Origin: Neiella litorisoli
Lineage (GTDB): Bacteria; Pseudomonadota; Gammaproteobacteria; Enterobacterales; Neiellaceae
Assembly: GCF_014773395.1 (NCBI RefSeq)
Contig: NZ_JACXAF010000031.1
Span: 1 to 36,274 of the forward strand
Length of the DNA stretch: 36,274 nucleotides
Direction: 5' to 3'
The notes under the pieces were generated by a model, which did not search any database, was not told the DNA's origin, and was given only the letters and a program-made list of their open reading frames with translations. Shown one piece after another: positions 12,991 through 21,530 of this stretch. The position numbers were made by a program, and so were the translations under genes. The stretch's first letter is position 1, and every line of letters begins with the position of its first letter.

Positions 12991-15900
12991 TTAGTTAGAC
13001 GACTGCTCAGCAAATTCGTCCGGTTTGGCGCGGAACATCCCTTTGAAATCTTCCAAAATCAAATACAGGCAAGGCACCATAAATAGCGTGATGACGGTGG
13101 CAAACAAAATGCCAAATGCCAGCGATACCGCCATTGGGATGACGATTTGCGCTTGCAAACTGCGCTCCAACACAATAGGAATAAGGCCAAAGAAGGTGGT
13201 TAATGAAGTCAACACAATGGCCCGAAAACGCTGGCCACCAGCGTTAAGCGCCGCATCGTATAAACGCAATCCTTGCTGCCTTGCACGGTTGACGAAATCG
13301 ACCATGATCAGGCTGTCATTCACCACCACCCCGGCTAGCGCGACGATGCCACACAGCGACAATACACTGACCGACAGCCCTAACAACCAGTGCCCGACGA
13401 CTGCGCCAATCATGCCAAATGGGATCACCGACATCACAATCAACGGCTGACTGTAGGATTTCAGGGGAATCGCGATTAAACCGAAAATCACCACCAGCGC
13501 CACAGCAAACGCTTGCTGCAAGCCAACTAATGCTTTTTGTTCTTCGAGGCTGGCCCCTTCAAGACCATATTTGACGTTTGGATAGCGGCTTTGAAGCTCC
13601 TTCATAAAGACATCTTCAATGTCTTTGCGCACTGTTTCAGACTCCGTGGTCGCTTTATCGACCGCTGCAGTGACGTCGATCGCCCGCACACCATTAATGC
13701 GCGTAATGTTGGAATAGCCTTCTTGAATGGCAATGTCAGCCACTTTTGAAAACGGCACTTCTTCGCCACTTTGGGTCCGTACCCGCATATTCTCAAGATA
13801 GCCAATCGAGCTGCGCTCTTGGCGTGGGTAACGGATCATCACTTTGACCTCTTCATCGCCCCGCTGGATCCGCTGCGCTTCGGCACCATAAAAACCATAA
13901 CGCACCTGACGCGCCAGATCCGCCAAAGAAATCCCCAGCGCTTCAGCCTCTGGCTTAATCGCCAAAGTAATTTCCTGAGCGCCGCCTGAGTAACTATCTT
14001 GAACGTTATAGACTCCGGCATAACTCATCAGTTTTTCTTTTAGCTCCTGCGCTGCTGCCTGCAGCGTCGCCATGTCTTTACCGCTTAGTTGAAAGCCCAG
14101 ATCGGCCCCGGCACCTGGGTTGGTGGAGCCCTGGAAGTCGAGGATCCGCACTCCCGGAATTTCCGGAGTTTGCTCACGCCAACGCTTAACCACTTCAAAA
14201 CCGTCGATATCGCGGGTTTCGTTCTTTTTCAGTTCAACCACCATGCGCCCCGCCAACGCACCTTCCATCCAAGTATTACTGTGCTGTACGACCCGATAAC
14301 CCTGCTCCTGATAAATCGCCTCATTCATCTGATACAGCGACTCCTCAAGGGTTTCCAGTGCCCGAATAGTGGCTCGATCAGAGCTGCCTTCGACCATATC
14401 AACCGAGACCATGACAAAGTCGCTGGGAATGTTAGGGAAGAACTCCCAACGAACTTTGCCACCGCCAATCAAACCAATGGCGAGCACGAACAAGCCAAGA
14501 AAACTAGCAATGGTGGCATAGCGCCACTCCAGCGCTTTTTTTAGTGCCGGCTGATAACGTTGGATGACAAAATTCTTCATCCCCTCGGAGAACACGGCTT
14601 GCACTCGGTAAATGGGATTAGGGTGGTTGCGGTCGATTTTCTTCACTTTCATGTGCCGCAAGTGCGCCGGTAAGATCAACTTGGACTCGACTAAAGAAAA
14701 CAGCAAGCACAGAATCACCACCATACCGATGGTTTTCCAAATCACCCCAAACGGGCCCGATACCATCAGCATGGGCCAGAAAGCCGCCATCGTTGTCAGG
14801 ACGCCAAAGGTTGCCGGCATCGCCACCCGTTTTGCCCCGCGAATAATGTTCTCGAGGGTATGGCCATTTCGCTCCACTTCAGACCAAGCACTTTCGCCGA
14901 TGATAATGGCATCGTCGACCACAATGCCGAGCACCAAAATAAAGCCGAATAAACTGATCATGTTGATCGACAAATCGACCGGTGGCGTCGGCATCAACAT
15001 AAAGGTGCCAAGAAAACACACCGGCAATCCTAAGATCACCCAAAAAGCCAGACTTAGGCGTAAAAACAAGGCCAGAACTAAAAACACCAACACTCCGCCA
15101 AACACCATGTTGCGTGTCATCAGATCGAGTCGACCTTGTAAATAGAACGACGCATCGGCCCATTCAGCGATGTAGACACCTTCGGGCAATAGCTGTTGCT
15201 TTTCGGCGACATACCCTTTGACCGCTTCGGCAATTTTCAGAACATTTTGATCGCCAACCGCCGTCACTTGCACCGCCAGACTAAAGCGCCGATCAAAGTG
15301 GGAATAGTTCAGCTCCTCGACAAAGCCATCGGCAATGATGGCCACATCGCGTAAGTAAAGCCGAGTGCCATCGGCGCGAGTGAGCAAAACAATATTGGAA
15401 AAGTCCTCGCCGCTGTAGGCCTGCCCTTTGGTGCGCAACAAGATGTTGCCAGCATCAGACTTAATCGAGCCACTAGGCAAATCAATTGAGCTGCGCCTCA
15501 CCGCTGACACCACATCATCAAAGGTAATGCCGAACTTCTGCAGATCAGCCTCTGACACCTCAATGGCGACCTCATCATTGCGGGCGCCAAACACCTTGGC
15601 GGAGGTGACTTGCGGCAAATTAGCCACCTCGTCTCTGACTTCATTGGTGATGCGCTTCATTTCGCGCTCATCCAACTCGCCGTTAATCGACAGCCACATC
15701 ACTTCCTGCGTCGGTTTAATCCGAAAGACCACTGGCTTTTCAGCATTTTCCGGAAAACTGATAATGGCATCGACATTCACTTTGACTTCATCCAGCACTT
15801 CTTGCACATCAAAGCCATCTTCAACTTCGATGCGAACATTGCCCATCCCTTCGGCTGCGGTTGAAACCACTTTCTTAATGCCGCTGACTTCCGAAATTGC

Positions 15901-16149
15901 TTCTTCAATTTTGATATTGATGCCTTCTTCCACTTCCAAAGGCGCGGCGCCTGGATACGGCACCTGCACAGTCACGGCATTGAATTCAATATCGGGGAAG
16001 ACCTGTTTGCGGAGCGTCGACAGCGACATCAACCCCGCGATCACCAGCAATGCCATCAGTAAGTTGGCAGCAACGGGGTTATAGGCAAACCAAGCGATAA
16101 TACCGGTTGAGCGCGGCGTTTCAGCAGAGTTTTGATTGACCTCGGCCAT
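12991..16149 (-). CDS. RND efflux pump, inner-membrane permease
   Basis: This is a 1052-residue proton-driven exporter of the RND (AcrB-like) superfamily, the usual length for the family. It has a first membrane helix at about 27-46, a large periplasmic loop, a block of helices from about 345, and the TM4 proton-relay pair D412-D413 in LGIVVDDAIIIGES. A second periplasmic loop and helices follow (FGLIAIPLKSYSQPLIVM, ALAGVVVNDSLIMVDFVN). The start codon shares one base with the stop of the membrane fusion protein gene (TAATG). The substrate cannot be told from sequence. No outer-membrane TolC-like gene is in the operon, so it probably uses one encoded elsewhere. Confidence 0.95.
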   Translation of the reverse strand: MAEVNQNSAETPRSTGIIAWFAYNPVAANLLMALLVIAGLMSLSTLRKQVFPDIEFNAVTVQVPYPGAAPLEVEEGINIKIEEAISEVSGIKKVVSTAAEGMGNVRIEVEDGFDVQEVLDEVKVNVDAIISFPENAEKPVVFRIKPTQEVMWLSINGELDEREMKRITNEVRDEVANLPQVTSAKVFGARNDEVAIEVSEADLQKFGITFDDVVSAVRRSSIDLPSGSIKSDAGNILLRTKGQAYSGEDFSNIVLLTRADGTRLYLRDVAIIADGFVEELNYSHFDRRFSLAVQVTAVGDQNVLKIAEAVKGYVAEKQQLLPEGVYIAEWADASFYLQGRLDLMTRNMVFGGVLVFLVLALFLRLSLAFWVILGLPVCFLGTFMLMPTPPVDLSINMISLFGFILVLGIVVDDAIIIGESAWSEVERNGHTLENIIRGAKRVAMPATFGVLTTMAAFWPMLMVSGPFGVIWKTIGMVVILCLLFSLVESKLILPAHLRHMKVKKIDRNHPNPIYRVQAVFSEGMKNFVIQRYQPALKKALEWRYATIASFLGLFVLAIGLIGGGKVRWEFFPNIPSDFVMVSVDMVEGSSDRATIRALETLEESLYQMNEAIYQEQGYRVVQHSNTWMEGALAGRMVVELKKNETRDIDGFEVVKRWREQTPEIPGVRILDFQGSTNPGAGADLGFQLSGKDMATLQAAAQELKEKLMSYAGVYNVQDSYSGGAQEITLAIKPEAEALGISLADLARQVRYGFYGAEAQRIQRGDEEVKVMIRYPRQERSSIGYLENMRVRTQSGEEVPFSKVADIAIQEGYSNITRINGVRAIDVTAAVDKATTESETVRKDIEDVFMKELQSRYPNVKYGLEGASLEEQKALVGLQQAFAVALVVIFGLIAIPLKSYSQPLIVMSVIPFGMIGAVVGHWLLGLSVSVLSLCGIVALAGVVVNDSLIMVDFVNRARQQGLRLYDAALNAGGQRFRAIVLTSLTTFFGLIPIVLERSLQAQIVIPMAVSLAFGILFATVITLFMVPCLYLILEDFKGMFRAKPDEFAEQSSN

Positions 16150-17327
16150 TAGGAGTCACCTGCATCGGCAATGGCCGTTGTGCGGACTTTGGCACCATTC
16201 GGTAACCCAGCAACCGGCGTAATCGCGATCCGTTCACCATCGGCTAAACCATCGCGAATGTAGACGGTGTCTCTCTCTGAACGCTCAATCGTGATGGTCC
16301 GGCGCTCAATAGTGTCATCAGCCTTAACCACCACAACCTGATTGCCACTGCGCAGCACTTTACGCGGCAGCCGGATCATGTTGCGCGGCGCCGTACCGGT
16401 AACCGAAGCGCTGACAAAACGGCCAAATTTAAGCGGAAGATTATGTTCTGGGCCGGCTTTGTTGCTGCGCAAATACGGATCGTCAATTTCAAGCACGGCA
16501 TAAATAAAGCGCGACTTATCATCAATAATGCCCTCGGAGCGGACCAATTGGGCGGGCCAGTTAAATTCTTTGTTGCCGATTTGGCTGCTAAGCATCACCT
16601 GCGCTGCTGATGGATCGTCGCCTAACTCAAGGTAGGCCAGCTCCGTATCAGTAATCGGCAATCTGACTTCAGCCACTTCGGTGCCGAACAACTCAGCAAC
16701 CTTGGTCCCTCGGCTAATAAATTCACCCACATCAACTTCCTTGGTGCGTAAAATGGCATCGTATGGCGCACGAAGTTGGGTCCGCTCAAGGTTACGTTTA
16801 GCGCGCTCAACTTGGGCTTCGGCATAGCTCAGGTTAGCCATTTCCTTGGCCAATTGCGGCTTGCGCAATCCCAGCTCGGGAATTTCTGCCGCTGAGTACT
16901 GACGCCAATCTTCCTCGGCCACTCGCGCTCTTGCTTTTTCTTCCTCCAGCGCCGCTTTAGCACCGTATAGCGTGGCCTCCGCTGCTTTTAACTCGGTTTG
17001 GTAGTCGGCATCCTCAAGCTGCACTAAGACCTCGCCTTTACGAACAAAACCGCCGGCCACAAAATTTGGAGAAACGGTGACGATTCGACCGCTGACTTCC
17101 GAGGTTAAATCGCTGCGGAATTTGGGCATCACCGAGCCCTGCGATTCGATGGTGTAGCGCACATCCTGCCGCGCTACGCTCATCACTTCGACCAACATTG
17201 GTTGACGCTCTTGTTGCTCCTGCTGCGGGGGCTCTTTACTGGCAAACATGACAGCAGCGAGGGCAAAACAAACGGCTAAAATAACGACGGGTAAACCAGC
17301 TTTAAGCAGCAGGGCACGATTACGCAA
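16149..17327 (-). CDS. RND efflux periplasmic adaptor (membrane fusion protein)
   Basis: This is a 392-residue HlyD/AcrA-type adaptor that joins the RND pump to an outer-membrane channel. It has an N-terminal membrane anchor (about 9-29), a lipoyl-like half (SEVSGRIVTVSPNFVAGGFV), a coiled-coil hairpin rich in Glu, Ala and Lys (about 110-180), the second lipoyl half (TQLRAPYDAILRTKEVDVGE) and a beta-barrel domain. I place the start at TTG 17327, because AGGAGG sits 7 bases upstream; the TTG two codons earlier (17333) is too close to that site, and no ATG is available. It is the first gene of the operon, with a 25-bp palindrome in its upstream region. Confidence 0.9.
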   Translation of the reverse strand: MRNRALLLKAGLPVVILAVCFALAAVMFASKEPPQQEQQERQPMLVEVMSVARQDVRYTIESQGSVMPKFRSDLTSEVSGRIVTVSPNFVAGGFVRKGEVLVQLEDADYQTELKAAEATLYGAKAALEEEKARARVAEEDWRQYSAAEIPELGLRKPQLAKEMANLSYAEAQVERAKRNLERTQLRAPYDAILRTKEVDVGEFISRGTKVAELFGTEVAEVRLPITDTELAYLELGDDPSAAQVMLSSQIGNKEFNWPAQLVRSEGIIDDKSRFIYAVLEIDDPYLRSNKAGPEHNLPLKFGRFVSASVTGTAPRNMIRLPRKVLRSGNQVVVVKADDTIERRTITIERSERDTVYIRDGLADGERIAITPVAGLPNGAKVRTTAIADAGDS

Positions 17328-17401
17328 GGTCAATCCTCCTGATCGAACAGCAATCAGTTATCGAGTCGATGGAACTCGTAGAGATGTGGTACAGATATGT
17401 G

Positions 17402-17426
17402 GTGTGATTAACGCCGTTAACCACAC
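17402..17426. promoter_or_regulatory. 25-bp near-perfect palindrome, candidate repressor operator of the RND operon
   Basis: GTGTGATTAACG (17402-17413) and CGTTAACCACAC (17415-17426) are complementary at 11 of 12 positions around a single central base. A one-base loop makes this a poor RNA hairpin but a good dimeric protein site of TetR-like size. It lies about 75 bases upstream of the adaptor start and overlaps a possible -35 (GTTAAC on the minus strand, 18 bases from TATCTG). No regulator gene is adjacent. Confidence 0.45.
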
Positions 17427-17445
17427 TCGAGATCAAAACAGGAGG

Positions 17446-17811
17446 TTACACCAATAATTGATAAAGCTTAATTGCCCACACCAAGATCATTAGAAAAAGA
17501 GCAAGAAAAACAGCGGCAGATCCCATATCTTTGGCCCGCCCGCTGAGTTTGTGGTAGTCGGTTGATACTCGATCCGTAATGGCTTCAACGGCAGAATTCA
17601 GCAGCTCAACAATCACCACCAGGACGACACTTCCCAATAAAATCACTTGCTCGGTAAAGCCATCGCCAAGCAAGAACGCCAGCGGCGCCATGACCAGCAA
17701 TAACACCACCTCTTGTCGAAACGCTTCTTCGTGCTTCCAAGCCGCTTTAAATCCCTTATAGGAATAGCCTGTCGCGGCAATGATACGTGCCATTCCCTTG
17801 CGTTGGTTCAT
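17446..17811 (-). CDS. dgkA: diacylglycerol kinase DgkA
   Basis: This is a 121-residue integral membrane kinase that phosphorylates diacylglycerol to phosphatidate, recycling the lipid left by envelope glucan and lipopolysaccharide modification. It has the family size and three hydrophobic helices. Known active-site residues of E. coli DgkA are conserved at nearly the same numbers: E29 (HEEAFRQE), E69, N72 and E76 (VELLNSAVEAITDR), and K94-D95 (GRAKDMGSAAVF). AGGA lies 10 bases before the ATG. It is separated by 118 bases from the RND operon downstream of it, and appears to be a single-gene unit. Confidence 0.95.
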   Translation of the reverse strand: MNQRKGMARIIAATGYSYKGFKAAWKHEEAFRQEVVLLLVMAPLAFLLGDGFTEQVILLGSVVLVVIVELLNSAVEAITDRVSTDYHKLSGRAKDMGSAAVFLALFLMILVWAIKLYQLLV

Positions 17812-17903
17812 GTCGTGAGTTCCTAGTCGATTCGGTGCAAAAGGCCCGACGATAGCAACCTCCGATGACAGTTATATGTCGAATTGAACAGACGCTAAGT
17901 TCA

Positions 17904-18659
17904 TTAAAATGATTTCACCAGTAAAGCGAGACCGACCAAAATGGTGACGGTTTCAAAAGCGCGTTTGATGACCTGACTGCCCTTTTTAATGCTCAAATGG
18001 GCACCAAAATAGCCACCTAATAACGACCCCGCCAGCAGCGCCGGTAGCCAGCTCCAATGAACCTGGCCGAGTACTCCTAATAATCCTGCGCCGGTGCCAT
18101 TCCACACAACGCCAACCCAGACCAAGGTGTGAGCAACGGCTCGCTGATAATCGAGTTTGAGATAACTGACCAGCCATAGGGTGACAAACAGGCCGGTTCC
18201 TGAAGTCAGCGATCCATTGAGAATGCCAATCACAAATAACCCTAAACCTGCGGTCACTGCGTGTGATGGCGTCAACTCGCTGAATAGGTTTTCGGTCCCT
18301 AATTTGGGTTTACAGACCGAATAAATGCCAAGCCCGATGGTCAATAAACCCAAGGCAATTTGAGCGGCTTGTTCAGGTACTGCCAAAATTCCCCAAGCGC
18401 CCAACAAAACGCCGGGCACGCCACTGACCACCATTAACAGCGATAATTGCAAGTGAAGATTGCGCTCTTTGTAATGACGAAAAGCCGCGCCGACGCCCAA
18501 CGCAACCGACGCCACTTTGTGCGTCGCCAGCGCAATAGCAAAGGGCAAACCAAGGAAAATTAATGCGGGGAATTGCAACAAGCCCGCGCCTCCGCCGGAA
18601 AAGGCCGAAAAGGTATTGGCGATAAGAGAAATGATAAATAGGCCGAACTGCGCTGCCAT
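17904..18659 (-). CDS. TauE/SafE family membrane permease
   Basis: This is a 251-residue inner-membrane protein with about eight hydrophobic helices in two related halves, each with a short glycine-rich entry: FSGGGAGLLQFPALIFLG near the N-terminus and GILNGSLTSGTGLFVTLWLV in the second half. This is the TauE/SafE (DUF81) family, whose members are proposed to export sulfite, sulfoacetate or related organosulfur anions. ATG 18659 is preceded by GGAGAG. It follows the antiporter gene by 120 bases on the same strand. A sulfur-related role is family-level inference only. Confidence 0.88.
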   Translation of the reverse strand: MAAQFGLFIISLIANTFSAFSGGGAGLLQFPALIFLGLPFAIALATHKVASVALGVGAAFRHYKERNLHLQLSLLMVVSGVPGVLLGAWGILAVPEQAAQIALGLLTIGLGIYSVCKPKLGTENLFSELTPSHAVTAGLGLFVIGILNGSLTSGTGLFVTLWLVSYLKLDYQRAVAHTLVWVGVVWNGTGAGLLGVLGQVHWSWLPALLAGSLLGGYFGAHLSIKKGSQVIKRAFETVTILVGLALLVKSF

Positions 18660-18779
18660 GACGACTCTCCGTGTAAGACATACGTCCTGTGGCCAGCTTG
18701 GGCGCTGGCAAAGCGCAAACAGTACCGCAAGTTAGCGGAGAATCAAAAGGTCTCGTGCATTGCTCAGCGCCAAGAGCTG

Positions 18780-19994
18780 CTATTCCCGAGCGCGTTGCGC
18801 CCGACTGGCAATCCAAGCCACTAGCGGATTGGCGCTGACACCATGGAACAGCACACTGAGAATAATGGTGCATACCACGGTCATCGTCAGGGTGTGAACA
18901 CCGGCCAATGAACTATTAAAAACAATGACAGCAAAGACGATGCTAGCCAGCCCTCGGGGGCCAAACCAGCCGATAAATAGCTTTTCTCCGGTTCCCAGCT
19001 TTAATCCGGTTAACACCAAAAACACCGGCAACATCCGGATCACAGTCAAACTCAGTACGGCATATAACAAAATCGTCCAATCGAAGGCGCCTAACGACTT
19101 TGATACAACCACAGCGCCAAAGGTGACCCAAGTAACAAGCGATAAGGAATCGCCTGCACCTTCGGCTCGTTCGAGTAAATCGTGTTTTAGCGGGTGATGA
19201 GCGGTCCGCCAACCGAACAGCAAGCCGCCCACAAAGGCGGCGATAAAACCGCTACCGCCAATGGCTTGAGCAATAGCGAAACAAGCAATGGCTAACGCCA
19301 CCACAGGTACTTGCAACCAAGACTCTTCAAGCCAACCTTTGTCGTGGCTTTGTTTTAACAGCCAGGCGCCGGGCAAAGCGACCAATGCCGCAACCAATAC
19401 CCCAAGACCAATTTCTGATGCCATGTAGTGAATCGCCAGCAACGACACCCCATGATCACCACTTTGGCCTTCTGCCAGCGCCAACAATACGAACAAAATC
19501 GGCACACAGATCCCATCATTCAGGCCGCTCTCGAAATTTAAACCTTCTCGGATCGGCGCAGGGACCGACTCGTCACTCACCACCGCTTTACCCAGCGCAG
19601 CATCTGTTGGCGCCAACATGGTCGCCAAAATAGCCATTTCCAACAGGGTTAAATCGTCGAATAACAACCAAGCTGCGCCAAACCCCAAGACGATGGTCAT
19701 TGGCAGAGAAATCACCAACAAGCGCTCAGGAATACGCACATTGCGCTTGAGTACCGTCAGATCAGCTTTGGCCGAATCGGCAAACAGAACCATGGCCAGC
19801 GTCAATTCAGCAATCAGCCGCAAACCATCGGCATCCATCGACAAGCGCAGCCAATCTAACCCTAGCGGCCCCATCACAACGCCAAATAAGGTGAAAATCA
19901 CGGCGCCATTAAACCAGATCCGCGACATGCCACCGGCCAGCAAACTATAGATGCAGGCAAATGCCGCGAGTAACGCTAAATTTTGATACAGCAT
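18780..19994 (-). CDS. CPA1-family sodium/proton antiporter
   Basis: This is a 404-residue membrane protein with about 12 helices, an NhaP-type cation:proton exchanger for pH and sodium homeostasis. Ion-binding signatures are seen: LAPTDAALGKAV in the first unwound helix, LNFESGLNDGICVP with the Asn-Asp pair, and GPRGLASIVFAVIV near the end. I chose ATG 19994 (MLYQNLALLAAF), which has GGAG 7 bases upstream; an in-frame start at 20072 would add a 26-residue extension with no matching site. There is no large C-terminal cytoplasmic domain. It is divergent from cysK. Confidence 0.9.
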   Translation of the reverse strand: MLYQNLALLAAFACIYSLLAGGMSRIWFNGAVIFTLFGVVMGPLGLDWLRLSMDADGLRLIAELTLAMVLFADSAKADLTVLKRNVRIPERLLVISLPMTIVLGFGAAWLLFDDLTLLEMAILATMLAPTDAALGKAVVSDESVPAPIREGLNFESGLNDGICVPILFVLLALAEGQSGDHGVSLLAIHYMASEIGLGVLVAALVALPGAWLLKQSHDKGWLEESWLQVPVVALAIACFAIAQAIGGSGFIAAFVGGLLFGWRTAHHPLKHDLLERAEGAGDSLSLVTWVTFGAVVVSKSLGAFDWTILLYAVLSLTVIRMLPVFLVLTGLKLGTGEKLFIGWFGPRGLASIVFAVIVFNSSLAGVHTLTMTVVCTIILSVLFHGVSANPLVAWIASRAQRARE

Positions 19995-20322
19995 GTCAGC
20001 TCCATTCCTTGAGAGGCCCAAACGCGCTGGCGAGCTAACAGCCCAGACCGAGCACACCAACACCGTCAACACACTAAACGAGAGAAATAAACGTGAGAAA
20101 AAGAGTTCGTTGTCATAGACAACTTAGTCAACATATTCAGTTACTGCTGAATAAAATCTGAGACGATAAGGCGGAGCGGTAGATGGCCTCTCGGTATATT
20201 CCATATCGTTATGACCAAACTGGAATAATGTGCAATAACGATATAACAAAGTTGACTTTGCAGTGTGGATATTAACGCCTATGCTAGCGTTCGATCCTAC
20301 AAACCGACTCAAGGACTTGGGT
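19995..20322. other. intergenic region between antiporter gene and cysK
   Basis: These 328 bases separate two divergent genes and contain no supportable coding sequence. They hold small dyads: TATTCAG (20134-20140) with CTGAATA (20147-20153), and the larger dyad at 20203-20244 listed separately. A TTGACT at 20252-20257 is a -35-like box, but I see no convincing -10 at 17 bases, which fits an activator-dependent promoter such as one using CysB. Confidence 0.6.
20203..20244. promoter_or_regulatory. 10-bp inverted repeat upstream of cysK
   Basis: ATATCGTTAT (20203-20212) and ATAACGATAT (20235-20244) are perfectly complementary, with a 22-base spacer; centres are 32 bp apart, three helical turns. 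It sits just upstream of the cysK -35-like box and is a candidate activator or repressor site. The binding protein is unknown. Confidence 0.4.
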
Positions 20323-21285
20323 ATGAAAGTATATGAAGATAATTCGGCGTCGATTGGTCACACGCCGTTAGTAAAATTAAATCGCGTCGTAGAAAGCGGC
20401 AACGTCTATGCCAAAGTTGAAGCCCGTAACCCAAGCTTTTCGGTAAAGTGTCGCATCGGCGCAAACATGATTTGGGATGCTGAAAAGAAAGGCATTCTGA
20501 CCAAAGATAAAGTGCTGGTTGAGCCAACCAGCGGTAACACAGGTATTGCCCTAGCCTTCGTTGCAGCTGCCCGTGGTTATAAATTAATTCTAACCATGCC
20601 AAACACCATGAGTCTTGAGCGCCGCAAGCTGCTCAAAGCCTTGGGTGCTGACTTGGTATTAACCGATGGCGCTAAAGGTATGAAAGGCGCGATTGCCAAA
20701 GCAGAAGAACTGCGCGATGGCGATCCAGACAAATACTTGCTACTGGGCCAGTTTGATAACCCAGCGAACCCAGAAATCCACGTTAACACCACCGGTCCAG
20801 AAATCTGGAACGATACCGATGGCGAAGTAGATATCTTCATCGCAGGTGTCGGTACTGGCGGTACCATTACCGGCGTTAGCCGTTATATCAAAGAAACTCA
20901 GGGCAAAAACATCATCAGCGTTGCTGTTGAGCCAGTAGAGTCACCAGTGATCACCCAAGCGAAAGCCGGTGAAGAGCTGACTCCTGGTCCTCACAAAATT
21001 CAAGGCATTGGCGCTGGTTTCATCCCAGGCAACTTGGATTTGGATTTGGTTGATCGTGTTGAGCAAGTAAGCAGCGAAGATGCGATTGCCACAGCCCGCG
21101 AATTAATGGAAAAAGAAGGTATTTTGGCTGGTATCAGCTCAGGCGCCGCAGTTGTTGCTGCTCAGCGTTTGGCCGCCGAGTACCCAGATAAAAAGATCGT
21201 TGTGATCTTGCCAAGTGCAGCAGAGCGTTACCTATCGAGCGCATTGTTTGCTGGCGTCTTCACGGAACAAGAAAACGTTCAGTAA
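20323..21285 (+). CDS. cysK: cysteine synthase A (O-acetylserine sulfhydrylase)
   Basis: This is a 320-residue PLP enzyme that makes cysteine from O-acetylserine and sulfide. The PLP lysine is K42 in [19 protein letters not shown]. The substrate loop [12 protein letters not shown], the phosphate-binding [15 protein letters not shown] and the C-terminal [10 protein letters not shown] are all close to enterobacterial CysK throughout. I chose ATG 20323, preceded by AAGGA; a frame from 20263 would add 20 unrelated residues. A strong terminator follows. It stands alone, not next to cysZ or the PTS genes as in E. coli. Confidence 0.97.
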   Translation: MKVYEDNSASIGHTPLVKLNRVVESGNVYAKVEARNPSFSVKCRIGANMIWDAEKKGILTKDKVLVEPTSGNTGIALAFVAAARGYKLILTMPNTMSLERRKLLKALGADLVLTDGAKGMKGAIAKAEELRDGDPDKYLLLGQFDNPANPEIHVNTTGPEIWNDTDGEVDIFIAGVGTGGTITGVSRYIKETQGKNIISVAVEPVESPVITQAKAGEELTPGPHKIQGIGAGFIPGNLDLDLVDRVEQVSSEDAIATARELMEKEGILAGISSGAAVVAAQRLAAEYPDKKIVVILPSAAERYLSSALFAGVFTEQENVQ

Positions 21286-21311
21286 TTAATTCTTATTTTT
21301 AGTTAGTCATC

Positions 21312-21337
21312 AGCGGCACTTCGGTGCCGCTTTTTTT
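21312..21337 (+). terminator. Rho-independent terminator of cysK
   Basis: AGCGGCAC and GTGCCGCT form an 8-bp stem closed by a TTCG tetraloop, followed by a run of seven T. It lies 26 bases after the cysK stop. Confidence 0.95.
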
Positions 21338-21530
21338 ATGATTTCAGCAGCTTTCGCATTTTTATGCGGTTAAATGAATAAAAAATCACTTTTAACTCCG
21401 TTCTGCGCTTGCGCCTTATCCGTTTATGGTGCAAAGTGACCAGTCTAAATAAGCCGCTGTAATGCGGTCTGCGCCAACTAAGTGTGAGTCTGGCCTCTCA
21501 CGTTGGGAAAGAAAATCATAAGGAGTACGT

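Noticed and set aside
21417-21433. NtrC-like half-site (GGTGCA) upstream of asnB
   Set aside because: The partner half-site matches only 2 of 6 positions.
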